A stretch of DNA of 64,000 nucleotides. Source: Bimastos eiseni. Its lineage: Eukaryota > Annelida > Clitellata > Crassiclitellata > Lumbricidae. A program made the position numbers and the translations under genes. Shown here piece by piece: positions 48,854 to 60,700 of the stretch (position 1 is the stretch's first letter; every line of letters begins with the position of its first letter). Under the pieces are notes generated by a model, which saw nothing but the letters and a program-made list of their open reading frames with translations, made no database searches and was not told the DNA's origin. The DNA is taken from positions 12,634,214-12,698,213 of the forward strand of contig OY365807.1 in the NCBI GenBank assembly GCA_959347315.1, written 5' to 3'.

Positions 48854-51694
48854 GTGTCATTCAGGTATGAAAATATTAACAGGTGTCATTCAGATAAGAA
48901 AACATTAACAGGTGTCATTCAGGTATGAAAATATTAACAGGTGTCATTCAGATAAGAAAACATTAACAGGTGTCATTCAGGTATGAACAGATTAACAGAT
49001 GTCATTCAGGTATGAACATATTAACAGGTGTCATTCAGATATGAACATATTAACAGGTGTCATTCAGGTATGAACATATTAACAGATGTCATTCAGGTAT
49101 GAACATATTAACAGATGTCATTCAGGTATGAATAGATTAACTGGTGTCACTCAGGTATGAGCAGACACGTTACTAAAGACATAATGCCACACACCCCTAT
49201 TGACTGCGAAAACAGTTTTTGGTTCATCCAAACCAACATGTTCAGACGAAACAAAGATGAAGTAGATGACGACGAAAACAAAAACAATTACGTCAACAAA
49301 ATTGAAGATTACGTTGATGACGACGACGACGATGATGATGAGGATGATAGAGACTACAGATGGTTGCAGCCTTCGTAATCATGATCAACAACTCCAAAGT
49401 TCTCTTGGTCCACTTGAAAGCCTAGCGTAGGGCACCCGCTTGTTCACAAGCGCCGCAGTATTGTTCGTGGATTGGTGTTGTAGGTCGGCTGTGGTTGTTG
49501 AACCTTCTTCACTTCTCCGTCGTTGCTCAGTTCATCGGATGGGTTGGGTTCTTCATCACACTCACTTGCTTCGCTGTAGGAATCACGCACATCATCGCTC
49601 CAACTGCCATTGGTACTATAATCATATTTCTAATAGAAATTACAGTTGTATATAGTTATATAATCTAATGAAATCTATTTTTAGATGGAATGACATTGTA
49701 ATTATCTAAGTTATATTTATAATTATATATATAATTATATATATATATATATATATCTTTCTCAGATTATATAATCTGTTCTAATCAAGCTTCTCAGTCC
49801 TATTCCATCAGCTGAATCGGCTTTCCAGTTGAACTCAGAATGCAATTTAAATTGCTCTGTTTGACAAAGCACTCAGCGCCAGTGATCTCCCTACACTGTA
49901 CTTTCAATCACTGTGAGCTCCTTACATACCTTCTAGTTGCCTTCGATCATCTAGTTGAGCCACATTGCAGAACAGTTGTGGGCTCTCCCATTCCATGCCC
50001 CTGATCCCAAGGAATGGAACGGGCTGCCAGTTTTTCTTCGTTACTTAAATTCACTTAATTTCTTCAGAACGTTGTGCAAAACTCACTATATACGCGTAGG
50101 TCTTTGTCTTATTTTCCCTTGGTTTGTGCATGAATGCCTGGATAGTCTAACTGCATCTTCTGCTGCTGGCAGATGCCTATCCGTGCATCAGATTCACATT
50201 TTTGCGTAGCCGTGCGGGAGGAAAATTTAATTAATTAATTAATAATTATAATTATTATTAATTATATACAAGAATAATATTTTATTGAATGGGAGTGGAC
50301 GTAACCGGTTAAGATCCATCTTTCTCTGTCTAATGACAATTTCTGTGTCACCTGAGGGATCAGAACTATACCTTGGGTTAAAATAATAATAATAACAATT
50401 ATATGATTTAGGTTTATATTTTACCTTTGGCGTCTTTCTTTTCTCAACTAAAGACGTTTGTACCTTGTGAGTTATCTGAACTACGCTGTAGAATTTTTAA
50501 GAGTAGACCAATTTCGACATAATGCAATATTATCCGATCGAATCTAAACTAATATGCTCTTTGGTATTATGCTAAACCTGCTATACATTATCATGTTGAA
50601 ATCGAATTGCAGGTCAGGTGTATAATGGTGACAGCACACGAGTTACAGAGTGAACATAAATCTAGTAGGCTATTTGCATGCTGTTCCAAGTGATTGCTTA
50701 ATTATATTATAGGACTGAACTTTAAATCGATCAATTAACAACGTATTTGATTAAGTGACTGTCAAGTAAATGCATGACATTCCTGACTTCCTCAGGATCT
50801 GGAATACCGGAAGTGAAGACGATGATTCGAGGAGTAGTCATGAAGGAGTACTTGACCTTCAGAAATTTGGTCGCCAAGGTCATCGGTCTGACAGCCGCCC
50901 TTGGATCAGGTCTGCCAGTTGGAAAGGAGGTAGGCCTAACTGAGAAGGCATCTACACCTCCAGTTTATCACATACTTTCAACTTACCTCCTAGTTACTTT
51001 AGGTGAATAATGAACATATTAACAGGTGTCATTCAGGTATGAGCAGACACATTACTAAAGACATAATGACACAGTTGTTCATCAACGTCATCGATGCCAT
51101 GTCGCGTGTGCACTCCAGAGCTTAAGAAAAAGACGAACATCAAATAGAGCTTCATTGTAATTTGTATTGTATGCTCAACTTAGCAAGGCGTTTTGTCAGA
51201 GTTTCGGTTCTGTTGTACTGTACATCTGATTTGTACAATCAGTTTTACATTTCATTTTATTTTATTTAGTTCCTCAGATAATGGTAGCAATGACCTCCTA
51301 TTGTTTTATTTCAGGGTCCATTTGTACACATCGCAGCTGCCTCGGCCGCTTTAATAGCCAAGGGGCTGCCATCATTCGGCGCTGGGTATGAGGTATGTCT
51401 ACGTAGGCCCAACGAATTTCTGAGTTTTTGTTGATAGACCGGCGTAGCTATACGGTAGGGTCAGGTAAGGTAAAATAAGGTAAAGTGAGGTAGGGCAAGG
51501 GTAAAGTGAGGTAGGGCAAGGGTAAAGTGAGGTAGGGCAAGGGTAAAGTGAGGTAGGGCAAGGGCAAGCAAAGAATTTTGAGACACTGAGGTTATAAGGC
51601 CTAAGGAAATCTAAGATTGATGACGGTACTACAGAAATGAATCTAGTCCTATTGCGCATGTATATAATCGTAATTCCTGTTGCTTACTTTCTCT

Positions 51695-51739
<45 letters not shown>

Positions 51740-54700
51740 ATTTCTCTCTCTCTCTCTATTTCTGTCTCTGTCTCTGTCTCTGTCTCTCTGTCTCTGTCTC
51801 TGTCTGTCTCTCTCTCTCTCTATTTCTCTCTGTCTGTCTCTCTCTCTATATATATATTTCTCACTCTCTCTCTCTCTCTATTTCTCTCTCTCTCTATTTC
51901 TGTCTGTCTGTCTCTGTCTGTCTCTCTCTTTCTCTCTCAACTCCGAGTACATCTGCTTTGTATGATTATTATGATTACTTTTTGTACATTATTTGATTGC
52001 TCATATTTTAATAGCAAATACGACAACTGCACGTGAACGGCTTTCATTAGCCATTTATAATAGACGAAAAGGTTTCCAAGAAGAGCCTACTTTGGAGCGT
52101 TCTTGTCGTTTTACCTTTGAGTCATTTTTAGCGTTAAGTGATTGATTCTCTCTGAGTTATTGCCTTTTATCCTACTCGATTGGATCATATTAGTGTTGAC
52201 TTGATTTGATAGGCCGGTATCTCTATCGTGGCTGGCTTTCGTGTGGTGTTGATTATTTTTGAAAGATTTACATTACATCTCATACCTTTTCAGAATCGTG
52301 AAACTCGTCGGGCGGACATTCTGACTCCGGCCAGTGCCGTTGGCCTTTCCTGCACGTTTGCTGCTCCCGTGGGAGGTAAGACTATTTCCTCTGCCACTGA
52401 CCCATCCCTCCTTTGTCTCTTTGTCGCATTTAATCTAACGATTTAACAACTCAGAGTGCGCGTAAATGCGCATCTGCATGGCAACGTTTAACGCCTATTC
52501 CTGGTGACCTGGAAGAGACCAAGGCACTCGTGAACCCTTACGGTGGACCTGGATTTTCACCGGGGACTGAACTGTGGGCTTCTCACAGCCTGCAGACCCT
52601 AGAAAATAATGATCTGCATGTAATCATAAAGTAATTTAGTGTAAAGGAATGTTTGTAAAGTCATTCTATATCGGGCACGTCAATTTAAAGTAGGGCCTAC
52701 TGTATAGCGACGTAATGCAAAGAAGTTGTCGTTCGCTTTCACTTAACTGATTTAGGATGTGTGTATCGTTTTCTAGGTCTCTTGTACAGCATCGAAGGAA
52801 CTTCCGCTTTCTTCGCTATGAAGAACTACTGGCGTTGCTTCTACGCCTCCGCCGTCGGAACGATCGCATATCGGTTTCTAGCAATTTGGTTCACACAAGA
52901 AGGTCAGAAACTCAGAAACTATTCAGACACTAAATAAACGACAATTAATTTATTAGCCAACGAATCGACTTATGAATTTTAGTTTATTTACTTATTTATC
53001 TGATGCAAATAATTACTGTTTCGCTGAATGCCACAAAGGAAGACAGCTCAAACCTCAGTGGTCCCAATATTCTTGAATGGGTGAGGAATGAAAGATATAA
53101 CGGACAAGGTTGTAGACAACTGGAAGCAACTGGAGATTACCTTGACAAAAATTGTTTGAACTAGCTCTGTATAGGATATGGTTGATGGAAATTGATTTGT
53201 TTTCGCTGTGTTTTGTCTTTTTTCAGAGAACTTGACTGCCTTGGAGCGAACTCATCTGCCGCAAGACGTTCCGTTTGACAAAGTCGAAGTTATCGCCTTC
53301 CTTATCTTAGGGTCAGATTTGGATTTTATTCTGATTGTATATACTAAATCTGCATCATCATCATCATCATCATCGTCGTCGACGTAACCGCCATCGTCGT
53401 CGTCGTCGTCCTCATCATCGTTATCATCACTACCACGACCATCACCATCATCACCACCGCCATCATTCACATCATCATTACCATTATCAACATCATCATT
53501 TTTATTATTGTTTTTTTTGTTATTTTTTTTCATTTTATTGTCATATTAATGTTCTTGTTTTTGTTGTTCTTGGTGCTATTTCTGTTTAAACCTTGGCAAA
53601 CATGATCAGAGAATTGGAGTTAGATTGATCTCACAGGAGATAAAAAGAATGTCCGGACACAATTAATGGCATCTGGAACGCCTACGTCTTATCCAGGTCT
53701 GGCAGGGAGGAAGTAAACCGACCCAAACATGCTGAATTATTGTTGAGAGGCGATGAAACAGATGGATTGTTTCTCTCGTAATCCAGAAAATGAAGATTTA
53801 TTGTGTCAGCGCCTAACCAGTCATTTTAATGGCGCTGATTAGCAAATTGTTATCATTGTTTAAAGAATTAATTGCTGTCATTCTTGTTTCATGTTGGTGT
53901 ATTTTATTTAAATTGTATATAATGTATCGGGGGCCCAGTAGGACTACGTTGACATACGTTATTAATGGCTAGTGAGTTCAGCGCCTATTATTAATAGGGA
54001 TTTGTAAGAATAGCAATGATAAACGACAGTAAATAAGCGATAAGCGGTATTCTTATAATCATTCGACAGAGGTAGGCTGATTGGAGAATTTGGAGCCAAT
54101 CATACATTTTTATTAGAAATCAAAGGCTTCATTTAGAATTTTTTAACTCCAATTTTAATTATTTTGTGCACGGCCATTTGTTAGCCAATATATCATAAAT
54201 GAAATTAGTAAACTGTTTTTAGGGTTTTGTGTGGCTTGATTGGAGCGCTCTTCATAATTCTTCATAAATCGATCGTCATCCAAATTCGATCGCATCCCAA
54301 GATAAAGTCATTCCTCCAGAAGAAGTGAGTTTACCGTAATCCATGGGATAAATGGCTGGAGTTTTCTCAAAGAATCACTGAATATTTCGGAACAACAGCA
54401 GTTCCTTTTAATTTGGATTGGGTGTAAATCTCCTCGCCATTAGTCATCACAGTCGGTAGCTGTTATTGCTGCTGCTGCCGAGATCGAGAAATGAAGTCGC
54501 CATCAATTCGAACCAGTGGCAGCCTCTTAGAGTAATCTTGAGAGACTGCTGCCACCGGCTGCTTCTTATTCTTATTTTATCTCTTGTTCTTCCACTCTCC
54601 AGCTTCTTTTTTACTCTCGCCATCGTCGCCGTAATCATTAGGGTTGACTTAATTATCGTCGTAGTCTTCACCGTAGTATGTGCTTAAATCTCATTGTCAG

Positions 54701-57700
54701 CTCAGTCAGAATTGCCCTAAGGAGGCGCTAGATAAAGGTTGACTGCGGTGACATTACATTACAGCCGATTCATCTATCCGACGTTGGTGGCGTTTGCAGT
54801 GGGAGCCGTTCTCTTTCCACCTGGACTTGGTCAGTTCTTCGCTGGAGAGGTCAGTTCTTTGACCGACCAAGTCATCAGTCATTCATCCGTTCAGTCATTC
54901 CTTCATTTTTTCTTTTATTCGCTCTTTCTTTCAGTCGTTCATTTTTTCTATCACGCATTCGCTATTTATTTGTGGAATTAGTTTTCATTTGTTCGTCCCT
55001 TCCTTCGATCGCTTTTGTCGTTCAATCGTTCGTTCATTTGTTCGCTGTTTCGTCTGATCGCTCTCCCATTCATTCGTATATTTTTAATTCATTAATTCAC
55101 TTATTGCTAGTCATTAATTGTGTTGCATTGTTTGAATGATTGTATTGTTTTGGATATGAAACGTTAGCTGACGAATCCTGAGGCGTTGAAGGAGCTGTTC
55201 AGTAACTTCACTTGGTCAACACATGTTGCCCAGAACATCGATGAACAGCACATTCTGCACAAGTGGTTGACCCCCGCCAACAGCGTCTTTCTCAGCACCT
55301 TCCTCTTCTTCGTCAACAGGGTCAGTTGTCATGTCAACGTAGGCCTATATACGACCTCAGCCATTCGGGTTCGAATCTCGCTGCCTCTGAGCAACGCTAT
55401 CTACGCTCGGTCAATAGAGTTCGTCTGCTATATCTGCTATCTGTACATGTATATATAACTAGATACCCTCCCAGACTTGTATACTTGCAGACATGTATGC
55501 ATATATGAGGCTTGCTTTAATGCATATAATTATACGTTGATACATACAAATATATACATTCAATGAAACATAGATGATATGAATGCATGCTTATATGCAT
55601 ACATACATACATGCGTACAAACAGATGTGGTCCCAGTTTAACGACACTGGGTGATAACAGAGATCACTGACGACGCCCTCCTCTTCCATCCAGGCTTGGG
55701 ACTGGCACTACAAGAATGCAAGTAACGGAGAAATAGCAGCTATGCACACACTACACACACATGATAAAGACATACAATAATACGCACGCACACACACACA
55801 ATGCGTGTGCGTGCGTATGTGTGTGGATGTGCATGTGTTTGTGTGTGTGTATGTGTGTGCATACGTACACACATGTATACATGTATACATCCATGCATAT
55901 AAACGAGCAGACAGATAGCACTTACAATGGACACCTGTTAGCTTGTCGTGCCTCGTCTCATGTCAGTAGGTGTCAGACGCCCAGTATATCTTGCTGAATT
56001 TTTCTAGCGGTCGATTACTTGTTCTGTTTGCAGTTGTGGATGTGTGCTGTCGCAACCACCTGTCCTCTTCCCTGTGGTCTTATCGTTCCTGCTTTCACCA
56101 TCGGTAAGGCTTCTCCGCTCCATGGTAACTGTGTAGGGTCAAGGTCATCTTACATTTGCATTAATGCCCAAAGCTCAGAAATGGACGTAATTTTTACGGT
56201 CACACATTGTCTACGTTCCCGCCTATCTGTCTGTCTCTTTGGCTGCCTGTCTGTGTGCTTATCTGTATGCATGTCTCTTTGGCTGCCTTTTGTTTGCTTC
56301 AATCTTTGTCTGCCTATCTCTTCGGCTGTTTGTCAGCCTGTCTGTTTGGTATCTTGTCTGTTTAGCAAACTGTCTGACTGTCTTTGTTGCTTGCCTGTTT
56401 GTTTGTCTCTGTAACTGTATGTTTATCTGTTTAGACGTTTGTCCATTTGCCACTTTATCTGCCTATCTTATTGGCAGCCTGCCTGTCCAATTTCCAACAA
56501 AATTACCCTCTGATGTTTTGTGATTATTTTATAAACCATGCAATTATATCGTGCCGTCCAAGTTCGAAACGAACGTTCCTTCTCGCCAATGCAAATGATA
56601 AGAACGACTGTTGCTTGAGTAGCACTGGAAGAGAATTTGTTGACGCACACATGTACAACGCGACTAACGGATTCTCGTGAGAGGAAGTTAATCTTCCATT
56701 ACAAATGTCACCGTGGTGAGAAGACTCACACCCTTGTGGGATAAGTCCTCCTTTGAGTTTGACCGACAGTGGCAGAGTATTCTTCCTGTTACCTCCATAC
56801 GGATGATGCTAGGTTAAGGTGTCGTTTCTTGCTCCTTTGGAGGAGGGTGACCGACTGTCACCAGCCGTTCTTCAGGGCCTTACCTTTCTTTTGGAGACGT
56901 TGGGGGAAGGTCATTGGCACAGGAGTCTTCTCCTCGTCTTAACATCCGTCGACAGGTGCCTGACAGATCTCAATTGTATCGCTAGTCACAGCTCCACAGT
57001 TACCCGCTGGTCAGGGTCGCCACCGAGTTCATGACTTATCATCATTTAATCAGAGTTTGGCGGTTAGTTAGGGGAGCGGGCGTAACGATAATAAGTGTTG
57101 GGGGTCCGGTCGTTACAGTGTTACTTTTTCATCGCTTTCCTTTTGTTCCCCAGGGGGCGGGCTTGGACGATTTTTCGGCGAGATCATATCGATCATGTTT
57201 CCGAACGGCGTCAATGGCAACGCCATCGTCCCTGGTGGTTACGCTCTGATTGGGTCAGCTGCATTCGCAGGCGCTGTCACGCACACCTTCTCACCAGTCG
57301 TCATCATCTTCGAACTGACCGGACAGATCGGTCATATACTGCCATGTCTCGTGAGTAGTTAGACTGCTGCAATTTGTTATGCATACGAAAGTATTAGACT
57401 CGTAATCAGTGATGAGCAGTACACAAGTAAATAATATGTGATATAATAGTAAATATTAAGAAATAAATAACAATAGTCGGATAATGGGTGATAAGCAATA
57501 AGTAAGAAGTGATTGGCGATCTGCAACAGATATTCAGAAATAAGTGATAATATAATAATAATAATAATGATAATAATAATAATGATAATAATAATAATGA
57601 TAATAATAATAATAATAATGTATACCCAGAATAGAAGAATAACACACACGATGTGAGTTCAGATCCCAGTTGAAGAGCGTTCCGTTACAATTTTAGAAGT

Positions 57701-60700
57701 TTTAATTATGGACATTTTCGATGATAAAACGAAAGTAATGATATCGGTGCAGCATTTCACGAGTCACAGTGTGTACATTGATTAAAGGAAGCATCGTTAT
57801 GTTGATGTTTTTTTCAGATGGCTGTGATGATTGCCAACGTAGTCTCTCGTTTCTTAACTCCTTCCGTCTATGAGTGCATTATTCAGCTGAAAAAACTTCC
57901 CTACTTACCCTGTCACATTGACGCAGACGCCCTCAAGTAAGTGGCCGCGACAGATCAGGGTGCTAATTAGCCAAAATGGCGGATGATGCGGACAAATGCA
58001 CCATGGTTGTAGCAAAGGTATACAAAACCTTTACCTTTGCTATGTGTTAAAGGTGTTAGCTTCATCTGTATAGCGTAACAACTCTTTACCTGTGCATTGT
58101 AAGAATACATTGCCCCCTTAGAAACTCCTCGGAAGCGTTGTACTGAGATCGACTGATGTTTGGCTGAAGTTCATCATAAAGGTTCTCTGTCACCAGATAA
58201 AACGCCATTCGTTGCTTGCTTCTGCAGTCTTCATCATGGCGAAAACGGTGGAAACTTTGATTATAGCAATTTTGTTGTTGTTGTTGTTGATGATGATGAT
58301 GATATGACGATAATGATGATGATGATGATGATGATAATGATAATGATGATGCTGGTGATGCTGATAATGATGATGATTGCATACTAGTGTCGTTGTCGTT
58401 GTTGTCGATGATGATGCCGATGCTGATGATGACGATGATGACAATGGTTTGTCTGTCTGCAGAGCACACGAAGTGTTTGCTGAGCACATAATGACGAAGG
58501 AAGTGCAGTGTCTGACGATCACCAGTACCTACGGAGAGGCTTACTGTCTCCTCAGAGACTTTCCTTTCAAGGCATTTCCTCTCGTCGACTCAAGAGGTAT
58601 TACCCAATGAGGTTATCTCAATGGTATTATCATCTCTGACACCAATGACAAGACTGACACCTCTGACACCAATTACACCTCCACCTCTGACACCAATGAC
58701 TCACCTGTTTCAATCAACTCAGCGATAATCAGTCACTAAAATGAATTAACTAACCGTTGGACAACCACAACTAGACATAGAACGTATAATGGTAATGTTA
58801 ATGACTGCAGCGCAATGTCATTAAACTAAACTTAAATAAAATCAGAGAAAATATATTGCAACGAGCGTTGTACTATGGTGTAGTGTAACACAGTCTATGT
58901 ATAGTGCGGTGCATCATTTATATAGCGCATGAAACAACTTCCTACGTGTACAAAAAGGACTTGTGAAATCAGAATTGGACTCTGAAACCTTTGATTGAAG
59001 CACAGCATATGAGCATACAGTTCATTGTTCCGGTAATTATAGTTTTTTTCAAGCTATCAATATCGTCTGGTATTGTAGTACCGTACAACCATTGTTTGTG
59101 TTCCGTATTGTTGCACTGGACAACTATTCAGATTGCTTCTCATTCTATAATTGAGATTAAAAATATACTTTTCGGTTTTCAGAGTGTATGATGCTGAAAG
59201 GGTCGATCGAGAGACGTGATCTGAAGTTGATTGTTGAGACCCAGCTCTCCATGGATAAGAAACTGGAATATTTCGGTCAGAAGTTAATCATGGGACAACA
59301 GCCAACCGAAAGTCTACCACCTCTCGTTCTCCACTCACCTCTTTCGTACGAAGAAAACAGGGAGGCCACGCCCAGGGTATACTCAACGCGGTTTTTCGTT
59401 GCACTATGGGCATTATGCTAATCGCAACGGGTTGTGTTGTGTGACCTCAATCGAGTTATTTCTTACGCACAGAGCCATAACCGAGATGTTTATTATGAAC
59501 AGGTTACTAAGCCCTAAGGTGCATGATGCCCAGGCTAACCGCGACAACCAGGATAACCCCAATTGGGTTGTTTATTATTTCCAGGACAACACAACATAGA
59601 GTGATTAAACAACTAGAGACGTTCAACTCACTATTAAAATCTTACTACTATTGAGTTGGCATAACACAAACAACAGTAAATTAATGTCACGAATACACAT
59701 TTTACTTGATGCAGGAAAGAAATGTCAAACGTTATCAAACAGAAATTCTGAGATTTTAAGAAAAAATCAAATACCTTATATGTAAAGTTCATAAATTAAA
59801 AGATCATAATAAATTAGAAGGTCGTCCTGGATACGAACCAATTCTCTGCTTTCGTGGTCGTCAGAGAAAACTGTTGCATTCGCCAAGCGATGGTTTGCTA
59901 ACAATAATAATGAGATAAGTTTTGTTGTCTAATATCACCCGTGAAGTAAAAAGTGTAAACTCCAATCCTTCTCATACCACATAATTAAGCCATTCCTTAA
60001 ATGAACTACTAATGATGATGATGACGACGACGATGATGATAATGAAGCTTCTTGTCTTACCCTATCAGTTAGAAGTGCGTAAGACGTCGTCTGGCAAGAG
60101 GTTCTCCGTGACGCGACTGGGTGACGAGCCCCTTCGAAGGGTGTCTGTGGTGTCTGCCGCCTCTGCCTCGCACAGCCTTGCCTCCGACTCAGACATCGAC
60201 GATCAGCCGAAGCGAAAGATCTCGACCGCCTCCGTCTCCTCATCGTCGCATCACCGCAAGGGGGCGAATGTTCCAGAAACGATCAGCGAAAAGCAGAGGC
60301 AATCTGCACCACCACGCCGTCTACCGGTCAGTTGTTCTACTTCCGCCGGAAGTACTTCATGACATGACCTACAATTCTCTAGACTGTTTGCCTTCAGATT
60401 GTCTCGATGACAGCAACTATCAGTTAAGATCCAAGGACAGTCGGTTTACTGTAATATAATGAAATGGACGGCAATGTGATGTAATGTAACTGTTGGTCTG
60501 AAACTACTGTTACTAGAACATGCCCTGTGATGTTGTGTGAATGTTTTAATGCATCGGACATTTACAGAGCAATCATGTAAAATTCTGTAAGCTTCGTTAA
60601 CAGCGATTCAACCGCTTAGATCTTATTGTCTTAGGTTGGACTTATTTGGACCGAATTAGATCGAAACAGATGAGATCAGAATTGACTAAAACGGACTATA

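Noticed and set aside
48846..49164. CRISPR-like regular direct repeats
   Set aside because: The units are contiguous without unique spacers, lie in an intron of an animal gene, and no cas genes are present. It is a minisatellite.
55340..55400. tRNA gene suggested by GGGTTCGAATC
   Set aside because: Box B is good, but no box A at the right distance and no acceptor-stem pairing were seen.
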